From positions 22,934 through 86,933 of the forward strand of contig NMRB01002764.1 in assembly GCA_002633025.1 (NCBI GenBank): DNA of 64,000 nucleotides, in the 5' to 3' direction. This document shows positions 56,101-60,790 of this stretch, one piece after another. The stretch comes from Notospermus geniculatus (taxonomy: Eukaryota > Nemertea > Pilidiophora > Heteronemertea > Lineidae). The number at the start of each line of letters is the position of its first letter. Positions within the stretch are counted from its first letter, which is position 1. The notes beneath the pieces were generated by a model. That model was given only the letters and a program-made list of their open reading frames with translations. It did no database searches and was not told where the DNA came from. A program made the position numbers and the translations under genes.

Positions 56101-57760
56101 CGTCCGTCGTCCGTCGTCGTCGTCGTCGTTAACAGGGGTGGCACGTTTCTAAACCGCTTGGGTTACAGACTTGAAATTTGGTGTACAGGTACCCTATGGT
56201 AAAAACTATCTCTGGACCGAAACTTAGCGCTGCTGCTTGTACACTCTGGCCTGTAGGGGGCGCTTTGTGAAAACCTTCTTTCGGCCATATCTCCTGAACG
56301 CTGTTAGCCAGAACCACGAAACTTTTATGGTGGGTTCCTCTGATGAGACTACATCACATAAATCCCGGGTTTTTGATTTGACCTACTTTTCAAGGTCACA
56401 GAGGTCAAAGTTCAAAATTCACTGTTTGGTGGCACATTTCATTGCTATTTGACATAGAGTGTTGTGATTTGGTGTGAAGATATATCTAGGCACCCTGCAC
56501 GAATGCACCAAATTTCAACCCGATCGGACTTCAAATATGGCCGCCAGGAAGCCATCTTGAAAAATGGACTTTGACCCACATTTTATAAATGGGAGTAGGT
56601 AGGATGTTTTAACGTTGTCAAAATATGTATCTAGGTACCATTTAAATATATGGTAAATTTCAGGCAGATTCGACGTCAAATATGGCCGCCAGGGAGCCAT
56701 CTTGAAAAATGGACTTCGACCCACACCTCCTAAATAGTGTTAGCTAGGATGCTTTAACCGTGCCTAAATATGTGTCTTGGTACCGTCTACTTATATGCCA
56801 AATTTCGGTTCGATTGGACTTCAACATGGCTGCCAGGCGGCCATCTTGAAAAATTGACTTTGGCCATATCTCATCGGTAGTAAATGTTACGATGTTTCTG
56901 CACTAATCCTTCACCATTCAGTGTATCACCAGGCTACTCACACTTCATACTCTGTCACAGAGGTGAGCACAATGGCCCTGGCCATTTCATTTTTGTGAGG
57001 GTTGGTCTCTGTAAGGGGAAGGTTTCTTTCAACGATCAGCTGCGTTTCCCATCCAAGATGGCGGCTATGGTGGCCATCTTCAAATTGGTTTCTGTTGAAT
57101 AACTTGAGAACACTTCAACTGATCAACCTGAATTCTTTTATGAGGGTTTGCATCTATGAGGGGAAGGTTCCTTTCGATGGCCAGCTCTGCCGCCCATTCA
57201 AGATGGCGGCTATGAATTATGGTGCCCATCTTGAAATCGGGTGTCTGTCAATTAACTTGAGATTACTTCGCCCAAAAACAACATACCAGTAGTCGGCGGC
57301 ATATGCCACGCTCTGCTTTGCTCTCATCAAATTTCTCAAACTGCTTATTTTGCTGTGAGTGTATTCACGTTGTTTCGTTTAGTTAAGTTGAAAAATATGC
57401 CGGGCATGGGTTTCACAAATGTCCACAAGAAGGTTCTCACCATATACTAGGCTGAGTGCGTTTTGTATAGAATTGACTGTCATTCACAGTCAGAATAATT
57501 ACTGTCGATACTGTGTTTTTTTGTACCGGGTTAAAAATTCTCGAGGTAAACTTGCACTGGGGTAAGTTATCGCTCGTGAAGATGCAGTGTAAGATGTTGT
57601 TGCACAGTATTTATTTATGTTGATTCAAATAATTTATTTTTCAGGTACGAGTGCAGTTGCTGCATTGAAGTTGGGCAGAAACTCATTCTCTGTTGAAAAG
57701 GATGTGGATATTTTCAATTGTTCCATCAACAGGATAGGAAAGGCAATTACAAGAAGTTAG
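31890..57760 (+). CDS. Predicted 14-exon gene: ParB-like domain fused to a DNA methyltransferase-like domain
   Basis: Exons were chained by splice sites and phase: 31890-32120, 39277-39417, 43988-44193, 48843-48946, 49684-49856, 50099-50296, 51435-51575, 51634-51726, 51935-52216, 52360-52502, 52851-53028, 53386-53578, 54115-54372, 57645-57760. Together they give 2457 nt, 818 codons plus stop, with every junction in phase. Residues about 235-345 resemble ParB/Spo0J N-terminal (ParBc) domains: FQVREIEPKYVDAIVKSM, then YDILGGQHMVAACKIL at 291-306, then a conserved-looking HNR. Residues about 615-815 resemble beta-class N4-cytosine/N6-adenine methyltransferases: LVIMGS, SQKPIELM, GDLIYCPCSGTGTSAVAAL and LGRNSFSVEKD match the family's QKP, SAM-binding and acidic motif II positions. 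The middle (352-610) is helical and unrecognised. Such fusions are known from phages and bacteria; an ancient transfer followed by intron gain is my inference. Exon 1 is the least certain part, and further 5' exons are possible. Confidence 0.85.
32508..32640. repeat. Hairpin with 36-bp perfect arms
   Basis: TCAAGTAGAGTATAGCGGAC, CAAGCCATGGGAAGTG and the exact inverse flank a ~60-base loop that itself contains GTACACAAATGTACATTGTA. In intron 1 of the plus gene. Confidence 0.85.
33251..33456. mobile_element. Fold-back MITE, ~90-bp arms
   Basis: TACACCGATTTCACAACTCA, GCGCCCTAGCGGTATTATTC, GAACCTCGCCTCCAGGTAAA and their inverses, with a loop around TTTTTAGCCTCACC. The arms differ at only a few positions. 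Confidence 0.85.
33460..35062. other. Intron 1 of the plus gene: no recognisable element
   Basis: Single-copy-looking sequence up to the gap. ORFs at 33720-34019, 33849-34100 and 34476-34822 lack splice and domain support. Confidence 0.35.
35063..35163. other. Assembly gap, 101 N
   Basis: Unknown bases; lies in intron 1 of the plus gene. Confidence 0.99.
35375..35560 (+). repeat. Repeat shared with 58160-58345
   Basis: ACTGGTTTAACTGGGTCAGT, CGGTGTTCCCAATGGCGCAA, GTGGAAGTAGCCAGCTGA and GACCTGGGAA occur in the same order at both places. Confidence 0.75.
35700..36215 (+). repeat. ~500-bp repeat shared with 42040-42520
   Basis: Shared blocks: GATCAAAGTAAAT, CAAATTGCACTGTTTGCA, ATGGCGGCACATGAAATG, CGTACGGCCAGATCG, TTTTCTCACAGCC and ATCACGTCGATATGCAAATG. 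Both copies lie in introns of the plus gene, same orientation. Confidence 0.75.
36230..37045. repeat. TAGGCCTA cluster and G-rich repeat; one N at 36754
   Basis: 36240-36285 has TAGGCCTACCGGTAGGCCTA-type palindromes. 36620-36700 is the inverse of 17285-17360. A minus ORF (36450-36256) ends near GTAAGTC but has no domain. Confidence 0.4.
37052..37755. mobile_element. ~704-bp MITE with GGGGCCATATGCATAAAA ends
   Basis: Left GGGGCCATATGCATAAAACT and right TTTTATGCATATGGCCCC are inverted; AAGTTAAG/CTTAAG words are scattered inside and an extra ATGCATAAAACAAACTAAG sits at 37145. Related in its ends to the GGGCCATATTCAT elements. Confidence 0.7.
37760..39060. other. Intron 1, no recognisable element
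   Basis: A short ORF starting MAERKPCLLFELP at 38868 was examined as a first exon but has no donor in the right phase. GCATATGCCACGCTCTGC at 38777 recurs at 57300. Confidence 0.3.
39077..39326 (+). repeat. Tandem duplication of the exon 2 acceptor and exon start
   Basis: Two units (39077-39199, 39200-39326) both start CATGTCGGCTGGCA, then AAAGGTTTTCATTGCACA, TTTTTTCAG and the codons for FYFQD.KDGPRRF. The first unit's exon copy (39149 on) changes P to T and C to S and runs into a stop-free but frame-shifting fusion, so only the second acceptor yields the full protein. Confidence 0.85.
39277..39417 (+). CDS. Exon 2 of the ParB-methyltransferase gene
   Basis: The exon follows TTTTTCAG and is 47 codons, phase 0 to 0, beginning FYFQDPKDGPRRF and ending KMYELIP before GTAAGT. 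Only this frame continues open into the next exon; the other two hit stops here or at the junction. Its acceptor and first codons are tandemly duplicated just upstream (see repeat at 39077-39326). No domain is recognised. Confidence 0.8.
39584..39816. mobile_element. MITE with GTCTCGAGAC-containing ends
   Basis: GTCAAATTTTGTCTCGAGAC at the left and GTCTCGAGACAAAGTTGACC at the right are inverted; GTAGACGC and GTCTCGGG words are repeated internally. Confidence 0.55.
39817..39989 (+). mobile_element. ~173-bp MITE with ATAGGAGNNGTCAGC ends, copy 1
   Basis: Ends AATAGGAGTAGTCAGC and GCTGACAGCTCCTATT. A nearly identical copy in reverse orientation is at 44223-44396. Contains ATGGCAGCAC and GCAGCGATC-type words; non-coding. 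Confidence 0.8.
40000..41185. other. Intron 2 of the plus gene: no recognisable element
   Basis: No ORF or repeat structure supported. Confidence 0.3.
41186..41461 (-). other. Unrecognised minus-strand ORF, 91 codons, beside a CRE cluster
   Basis: MTSSLVKICEKVRNFLREPF, VMVGNEERVWSCSC, SDKACSKIIDDRAIV, ERRGLWKGVERG. The composition looks protein-like, with a CSCSDKAC cluster, and there is an ATG start. No family recognised and no certain splice site (GAG|GTATTG is possible). It is antisense within intron 2 of the plus gene. Confidence 0.3.
41453..41525. promoter_or_regulatory. Five perfect TGACGTCA (CRE) palindromes in 73 bp
   Basis: TGACGTCA starts at 41453, 41476, 41490, 41501 and 41518. 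This octamer is the consensus CREB/ATF site. Spacing is irregular (23, 14, 11, 17), so this is not a simple tandem array. It lies in intron 2 of the plus gene and at the start of the minus ORF 41461-41186. Confidence 0.55.
41659..41685. repeat. (TG)n microsatellite
   Basis: About 13 TG units, inside an AGCTCAGCTTTCAGCTGAGC-headed relative of the AGCTCACC repeat (41610 onward). Confidence 0.9.
42040..42525 (+). repeat. Second copy of the 35700-36215 repeat
   Basis: Same blocks in the same order, including GCACATGAAATGG and ATCACGTCGATATGCAAATG. One N at 42049. Confidence 0.75.
42619..43306 (+). mobile_element. Composite tRNA-SINE element, copy C
   Basis: Forward-orientation copy of 7351-8025. 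tRNA-like block at 42962-43031 (GCGCATCGGTAGAGCG, GGGTTCGAGCC). Hairpin at about 43172-43243 (AGAGAGACTTTTCACTAAAG, TCTCTC). Lies in intron 2 of the plus gene. Confidence 0.7.
43631..43795 (+). repeat. Minisatellite, ~50-bp unit, four copies
   Basis: Unit GGCCATGTGACCTCCTGGCT, TCCCCGATTCT with variable spacers (CATATGT, GTGG). It ends about 190 bp before exon 3 of the plus gene. Confidence 0.8.
43988..44193 (+). CDS. Exon 3 of the ParB-methyltransferase gene (acidic linker)
   Basis: Acceptor TTTTTAG and donor GTAAGT bound 206 nt, phase 0 in and two bases of a Leu codon out. It encodes an acidic, Pro-containing stretch (DLIPASEHGEINHVDDD..., EDPYEFTEPPTPRHARED), probably a disordered linker. 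A 174-bp MITE begins about 30 bp after the donor. Confidence 0.8.
44223..44396 (-). mobile_element. ~174-bp MITE, copy 2 (inverted relative to 39817-39989)
   Basis: Ends AATAGGAGCTGTCAGCG and GCTGACTGCTCCTAT. Starts 30 bp after the exon 3 donor. Confidence 0.8.
44741..44991 (+). mobile_element. AGCTCACC-type repeat, 5' part only
   Basis: AGCTCACCCGTGAGCT hairpin preceded by ATTTTT, then ACCGCTGGAGCTATTGATCT and GATTCGATTCTTGGCTTGGC. It stops at CAAATTTTT, where another copy (44992) begins, so the second inserted into the first. Confidence 0.7.
44992..46995 (+). mobile_element. AGCTCACC-type repeat, split copy
   Basis: Starts ATTTTT|AGCTCACCGGTGAGCT; resumes after 45755 with GGTACATATTACTACTCC and AGGTCAGATGACCTATGACA; later blocks from 46545 to 46980 (TGGATCATCTCC, CAAGTTTCGGCCC, CCACCAGGTGGC). 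45092-45755 is an insertion, and 45905-46540 is unrelated sequence of unknown origin. Confidence 0.6.
45092..45755. mobile_element. 664-bp element with CAGGGCTTCC ends
   Basis: CAGGGCTTCCTCTGGC and GCCAGCGGAAGCCCTG are inverted, flanked by GGTACA on both sides. The interior has TAGCCAAAT/ATTTGGCTA words. No transposase ORF; the 45357-45584 ORF has no match. Confidence 0.7.
47001..47240 (+). mobile_element. tRNA-derived SINE
   Basis: Head with A-box-like GGTGTAGTGGTTCGGGCC and B box GGTTTGAATCCC, then a body GACTCTGGGCAAGTCTCTTT, GCCTCACTGGCC, CCCAGGTGTATAAATGGGTA. That body resembles conserved central domains of several animal SINE superfamilies (recall, not searched). Terminal AAAGTGTAAAGTGTAAA repeat tail. 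It interrupts the AGCTCACC-type repeat. Confidence 0.75.
47290..47472. mobile_element. pogo/Tigger-like MITE
   Basis: TACAGTGGAACCTGCC and GGCAGGTTCCACTGTA are perfect inverted ends with a TA target. The interior repeats ACATTGAACACCT five or six times. CAGTGGAACC-type ends are characteristic of pogo/Tigger-derived MITEs. Confidence 0.8.
47904..48603 (+). mobile_element. AGCTCACC-type repeat, full-length copy
   Basis: The cleanest copy: TTTTTT|AGCTCACCCGTGAGCT at the 5' end, GGTGAGCACATGGTCCATGG, ACCATTTCAT at the 3' end, 700 bp, uninterrupted. No ORF. Internal blocks CCAAGTTTCGGTCCGATTC, CCTCCAGGTGGCC and CCAATATGGCCGCCAGGTGG. Confidence 0.8.
48843..48946 (+). CDS. Exon 4 of the ParB-methyltransferase gene (Lys-rich)
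   Basis: The first base completes the Leu codon split from exon 3. Acceptor TTATTTCAG, donor GTAAGA, phase 1 out. The peptide KRKDKMPELLKPAKKCKQQ is strongly basic and could act as a nuclear localisation signal; that is inference from composition. The exon begins about 240 bp after the 3' end of an AGCTCACC-type repeat. Confidence 0.8.
49684..49856 (+). CDS. Exon 5: first half of the ParB-like domain
   Basis: Acceptor TTTACAG, donor GTAAGT. Starting with a Gly codon split with exon 4, it encodes GNYCLKISVLREAFQ, then VREIEPKYVDAIVKSMREY and PPCVHLVNVRKEEFKEK. This is the ParBc layout: a strand, a conserved R in the xxRxI position, a helix with S..E.. spacing, then P plus a strand. Phase 1 in, 0 out. 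Confidence 0.88.
50099..50296 (+). CDS. Exon 6: second half of the ParB-like domain
   Basis: Acceptor CTGTAG, donor GTAAGA, 66 codons, phase 0 to 0. ANGYTYDILGGQHMVAACK aligns with the ParB G-x-H/R-R-x-x-A box. The usual Arg after His is Met here (residue 299), which may affect nucleotide binding or hydrolysis. The exon then encodes CIVYADLSLEAKMMV and SQHNRTGE, corresponding to the later strand and the Asn-Arg segment of ParB-like proteins. Confidence 0.88.
50312..50674. mobile_element. Possible pogo-like MITE in intron 6
   Basis: ACAGTAGAAAATGCATTTTT, AAGTTGGA at the left and TCCAACTTAAGCATTTTT at the right are roughly inverted. A 98-codon ORF inside (50338-50634) reads through both putative arms, so it is not treated as an exon. 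Confidence 0.4.
50680..51383 (+). mobile_element. AGCTCACC-type repeat, near full-length copy in intron 6
   Basis: ATTTTT|AGCTCACCGGGGTGAGCT to CACATGGTCGATGGACCATT. Same blocks as 47904-48603, with a small internal deletion near 51055. It ends 51 bp before exon 7. Confidence 0.8.
51435..51575 (+). CDS. Exon 7 of the ParB-methyltransferase gene
   Basis: Acceptor AACAATAG and donor CAA|GTAATA enclose 47 codons (KVKDQLPKNMKFLAPSL..., ending LVGGPVNQ), phase 0 to 0. It is too short to stand out as an ORF, but it is open, codon-like, and fits without a phase change between exons 6 and 8. The polypyrimidine tract is weak (TTTGTTAACAATAG). No domain recognised. Confidence 0.7.
51634..51726 (+). 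CDS. Exon 8 of the ParB-methyltransferase gene
   Basis: Acceptor TATTCCAG, donor GTTAGT, 31 codons, phase 0 to 0: VQFARRWMEKLAGEKTEKEA and on to MLGMK. A second AG six bases downstream would remove only Val-Gln. Lys/Glu-rich helix. Confidence 0.75.
51935..52216 (+). CDS. Exon 9 of the ParB-methyltransferase gene
   Basis: The longest exon, 94 codons, phase 0 to 0, from TTTTTACAG to GTAAGT. It encodes an all-helical, charged region (LASKEQALYDKIIKMLVEAE, LTASERRAGIVRVPCNRFRS, LSTLIDEVLENDRCLKSF). It may be a helical linker or DNA-binding segment equivalent to the region after the ParB nuclease-like fold; no specific match is recognised. Confidence 0.85.
52360..52502 (+). CDS. Exon 10 of the ParB-methyltransferase gene
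   Basis: Acceptor TTGTTTCAG, donor AG|GTGAGG; 47 codons plus two bases. It encodes NVQRAFVSVTKCGSWEEAQ, YPEKTKRESLIQYVDYNFK and RGIPENF. The correct frame differs from the longest open frame at this locus and was chosen because it is open throughout and joins exons 9 and 11. Confidence 0.78.
52851..53028 (+). CDS. Exon 11: approach to the methyltransferase domain, ends in DPDE
   Basis: Acceptor GTCTTCCAG, first base completing a Ser codon, then ALMRNPKLVEETSTKK to KKPIVLSILDPDE, donor GAG|GTGATT (weak beyond GTGA). The hydrophobic strand LSILDP sits where beta-class methyltransferases carry catalytic motif IV (D/N/S-P-P-Y/F/W). Here it reads DPDE, so Pro2 and the aromatic residue are missing. 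Confidence 0.82.
53386..53578 (+). CDS. Exon 12: methyltransferase-like core
   Basis: Acceptor TTTTTCAACAG, donor T|GTAAGT, phase 0 in and 1 out. It encodes TWKEADLKEFLVSYQNML, then FSTLVIMGSMDWIEDQKP and LFFQTEKMYIVNSFIK. The LVIMGS strand after a helix matches the G-x-hydrophobic segment after motif IV in N6/N4 amino-methyltransferases. Confidence 0.84.
53741..53781. other. Assembly gap of 41 N inside a poly-C tract
   Basis: C-runs on both sides (53724-53740, 53782-53793). Intron 12 of the plus gene; no exon affected. Confidence 0.99.
54115..54372 (+). CDS. Exon 13: methyltransferase-like domain with SAM-binding motif I
   Basis: Acceptor CTTTTCAG, donor G|GTAAGA. A Cys codon is split with exon 12. 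It ends SSQKPIELMKNVIEKF, KPGDLIYCPCSGTG. This corresponds to QKP...L...I...S.PGD.VLDPF.GSG in the family. G-x-G-T is kept, but the motif I Asp is Cys (residue 775) and the Phe is Cys (777). Phase 1 out. Confidence 0.88.
54716..54841. repeat. Imperfect fold-back repeat in intron 13
   Basis: CCGCTCATCCTCCCACAGC with its inverse GCTGTGGGAGGATG, and CTCGTTCCTCTTCAT with ATGAAGAGGAGCGAG. Confidence 0.6.
54850..55770. repeat. Intron 13: A/T-rich inverted repeats around AAAATAAAAATAA
   Basis: CTGACAGGAGGGAGGAAAAT and TTGACAGGAGGGTGGAAAAT are tandem. Inverse-like ATTTTTATTTTTATTG words follow at 55600-55700. Confidence 0.4.
55775..57290 (+). repeat. Four ~140-bp TGTGAGGG tandem units, split by an AGCTCACC-type insertion
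   Basis: Units start TTTTTTGTGAGGGTTGG at about 55775, 55920, 56992 and 57137, each with CAGCTCTGCCGCCCATCC (or close), ATGGTGGCCAT and AACTTGAGAA. The 56060-56990 element lies at an ATTTTT between units 2 and 3. Confidence 0.75.
56060..56990 (+). mobile_element. AGCTCACC-type repeat, second subfamily
   Basis: ATTTTT|AGCTCACCTCTGTGAGGT, GAGCT at the 5' end and AGGTGAGCACAATGGCCCTG, GCCATTTCAT at the 3' end. Terminal palindromes are as in the first subfamily, but the interior differs (CCATCTTGAAAAATGGACTT blocks). Confidence 0.8.
57645..57760 (+). CDS. Exon 14: C-terminus of the methyltransferase-like domain and stop
   Basis: Acceptor TTTATTTTTCAG; the first two bases complete the Gly codon of motif I. 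It encodes TSAVAALKLGRNSFSVEKD, the typical GTT..AA..LGR..IGIE.D continuation including the acidic SAM-ribose-binding position (E798), then a helix ending KAITRS and TAG. A 3.3-kb repeat-laden intron precedes it. Confidence 0.88.
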
Positions 57761-57805
57761 ACATTCAGAAATATGATGTTATGGGACAATTCATGTTATT
57801 TCCTC

Positions 57806-57811
57806 AATAAA
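57806..57811 (+). terminator. Polyadenylation signal AATAAA
   Basis: AATAAA lies 46 bases after the stop codon of the ParB-methyltransferase gene, in TCCTCAATAAATTGTG. Position and context suit a short 3' UTR. Confidence 0.7.
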
Positions 57812-57858
57812 TTGTGTGTTAATGGAGTATGACTGTTACGCGTAAGGCTCCCGTTCCA

Positions 57859-58149
57859 TAAGGCTCCCGTTCTATAGAGTTCACGTTTTCACGGTTTTTG
57901 CACGTTTCACGTGTGAATTGTCATGTTTCACAGGTGAACCCAACATGTATTTCTTATGATGCGGGTTCCATAAGCGTCATTTTTCTACCTTCGGACATGT
58001 ACGATTCATTTCATGCGTGAATAAATGAAAATCACCCATGACTCAAGGAATGAAAATGCTCATTCTTTTGGGCGCCTCTACTAAATGAAAGATCGTGAAA
58101 AATGAAACAGGAAAAGTGAAAACGTTAACTCTATGGAATGGGAGCCTAA
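57859..58149. mobile_element. MITE just downstream of the plus gene
   Basis: TAAGGCTCCCGTTCTATAGA, GTTCACGTTTTCAC and the inverted GTGAAAACGTTAACTCTATG, GAATGGGAGCCTAA. About 290 bp, starting 48 bp after the polyadenylation signal. Confidence 0.7.
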
Positions 58150-58159
58150 TGCATTTCAT

Positions 58160-58345
58160 GGTATTGGTTTAACTGCGTCAATTTGACGTGCCATCTTGCG
58201 GTGTTCCCAACGGCGCAACATCATTTGTCAGTTCACCACAGTCATGCATCTGTTCACGTCAACAGCTGGTGGAAGTAGCCAGCTGAGAAATCATCAGGTT
58301 CTGATACTTGGTGACCTGGGAACAATGATTATTAATTTATTTGTG
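58160..58345 (+). repeat. Second copy of the 35375-35560 repeat
   Basis: TTGGTTTAACTGCGTCAATT, CGGTGTTCCCAACGGCGCAA, GTGGAAGTAGCCAGCTGA in the same order. Confidence 0.75.
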
Positions 58346-59340
58346 CACATATATATAGTGGTCAAAGTTCGAAATTTCATCGTCGGGTGGCGCGCTTTGT
58401 GGATATTGTTTGTCCTGTATTGTTCAATCAATGTGATGATGTATATGGGTACCCTCTATGTCTGTGCAGATTTCGGTCTGATCGGACTTCAAATATGGCC
58501 ACCTGGGCCCAAATTTTCAAAGCTGTTTTAACACTAAAATGCATTTTAGTCCAGCACTTGCATGCCTATAAGCATGCAAGTGCTGGACTGAAATGCATTT
58601 TTGCTGGACTAAAATGCATTTTAGCGTTAAAACAGCTTTGAAAATTTGGGCCCAGGTGGCTATCTTGGAAATGATACAAATTCGGTGATGATCCGTGGAA
58701 TAATAAGTTAGTTATTGCACTTTTTGTCCATTTCAAATGGAGCCATCTAGTGGCTGTTCTGTGAACTAATATGGCCACCAGGTGGCTATCTTGGAAACTG
58801 GGCGTTGGCCCATAGTTTGTTAACTACTTGAATTTTTATCGAGGTACATCTTATGAGGATACATGACATATCACCCGGGTTTTTGATTTTACCTAATTTA
58901 CAAGGTCACAGAGGTCAAAGTTCGAAATTTCATCATCGGGTGGCGCCTTCGTGGCTTTTTGTCCTGGATTGTTCAATCAGTGTGATGATGTATCTGGGTA
59001 CCCTCTATGTCTGTGGTGGATTTCGGTCCGATCGGACTTCCAATATGGCCACCAGGTGGCTATCTTGGAAATTGGGCGTTGGCCCATAGTTTGTTAACTA
59101 CTAAAGCTGGAATGTTCTGAACTTGAACAAGTATGTATCTTTGTAGGCTTCATGTGTACAGCAAATTTCAGCGTGATCTGCATTTGATGTACCTATGATA
59201 CAGATTTGGCGATGATCCGTTGTATAATAAGTTAGTTAGTGCACTTTTTGTCCATTTCAAATGGAGCCATCTAGTGGCTGTTCTATGAACTACAGTACTT
59301 ACATCCTGTTTGGAAACGGATGGTGAACCACTGGAGCTAT
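58346..59340 (+). repeat. Duplicated AGCTCACC-relative blocks around a palindrome
   Basis: CAAAGTTCGAAATTTCATC, GGTACCCTCTATGTCTGTG, CGATCGGACTTC, GGCCACCAGGTGGCTATCTT and TTTCAAATGGAGCCATCTAG appear twice (58365-58800 and 58905-59290). Confidence 0.6.
58504..58654. mobile_element. Palindromic insertion with TAAAATGCATTTTA motifs
   Basis: TGGGCCCAAATTTTCAAAGC and GCTTTGAAAATTTGGGCCCA are exact inverses, continuing to CACTTGCATGC / GCATGCAAGTG around a CTATAA-type loop. The right arm carries an extra TGCTGGACTAAAATGCATTT unit. Confidence 0.8.
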
Positions 59341-60175
59341 TGGGCCATATTCATTATCCATAAAGGGTGTTTTTCTATTAGACGCGACTAACTACCAAAA
59401 ACGCTGACTAAAAAGGGGATAATCGCTCGTTCAAGTTACACAGCATTTCATAAAGAGTGATTAGATCACCAGACGTTTAACCAACGTACAAAAGTAGACA
59501 CCCGCGTGCAAGTAACAAAAGAAATGTTAAACATCCGAAGGGGCTTGGTTATCTCGCGTACGAACTGTCATTTCGCTTAGGTGCGCTGAAGCTTCGCAAT
59601 GAATCCACTCCGTATCCTCGAATTAGATGCAGAGGAAGCATGGGAAGAGGCAGAACGAAGGCAGCCTGTTGATTTACGTGTTTTTACAGATCATACAAAT
59701 CCGGGAATCACGTGCGACAGCATACCATGCCACTTGCTTATTCTGATTGGCTGTAGCATCTGAACGTTTGTTTTCAATCACATCTTTCCGAATGTCTCAG
59801 CCTCAATTGGCATCCACTGATTGGCTGCAAAATTGTCAGCACGTTTTTTCGACATGTTGGGCTGTTAAGCCTAGTTCATACTTCGACGCAAAGCCATCGG
59901 CGTCCGGCGTGCAGTGCGTGACTGGGACCTTTGTTCTGACATGTTACGTACTTCGTTACATCATCTTTCAGTGACTGGGGAATGCCCGCAGCAAGAAAAT
60001 CGGTGATTAAGCGGGAAGTTAGACGCGGACAGATAAAAGCCAATCATCTCTTGTTGTGAATTGCAATCATCAAGGGTGTTTATCCACACGCGTACAAACC
60101 TGTTTTAACCAGCGTACAAAAGTTATCCGCGTCTAGGCTTAATCACGCGATGATCACCGTTTATGAATACTGCCC
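59341..60175. mobile_element. Harbinger-like non-autonomous element (GGGCCATATTCAT ends)
   Basis: Ends GGGCCATATTCATTATCC and TTATGAATACTGCCCA, then TTAGACGCG / CGCGTCTAGG, are inverted. Inside, a short ORF from 59599 (MNPLRILELDAEEAW, RQPVDLRVFTDHTNP) resembles the R.FRDR..P segment near the N-terminus of PIF/Harbinger transposases, suggesting derivation from a Harbinger-like element by internal deletion. Confidence 0.55.
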
Positions 60176-60289
60176 ATTGTATGTAGATACTGCAGTCTTC
60201 CATTGTAGGCCATTTAACCGTTGATCGGATCATCATCATATTTTTATCGTAGGTACATCTGATGAGGGTCATCACCCGGGTTTTTGTGG

Positions 60290-60790
60290 AGTAATTCTGA
60301 AAAAGAGCATCAGTAGTGACTCTTTTTGAGAACTTGTGCTTCATAAAAAAATTGAACTTTTTGAAAGAGTCCTGAAAAAGAACATAAATGTTGACTCTTC
60401 TTGAGAACCTAGCATATATATTTTGTAATTATCTTATAAATTTTTTGATTGCTGAAAAAGAGTGTATATGTCGACTATTTTTGACAACGTGGCATTCTTG
60501 AGAACCTAGCAATATATTTTGTACAATTATCTTCTAAATTTTTTGATTGCTGAAAAAGAGTGTACATGTCGACTCTTTTTGAGGACATGGCCTTACATTC
60601 AGCAATGATTTTCTAACTTTTTTTTTAATTCCTGAAAAGGAGCATTATTTGTGACTCTTGTTGAGGTTGCACAAATTTAGAAAAATTTCAGAGTTTACAA
60701 GAGTTTTGTTTACAGTTTGAAGAAGTATGCTGAAAGAGAGCGTTTGTGATGACTCTTGTTGAGTAAATGTCTTTCATTATGGAACGATTA
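60290..60790. repeat. Degenerate tandem array, GCTGAAAAAGAG...GACTCTTTTTGAG
   Basis: Seven or so irregular units each pairing TGAAAAAGAG with a nearby inverted CTCTTTTTGAG; two units (60440-60590) share TTTTTTGATTGCTGAAAAAG and CCTAGCAATATATTTTGT. Confidence 0.65.
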
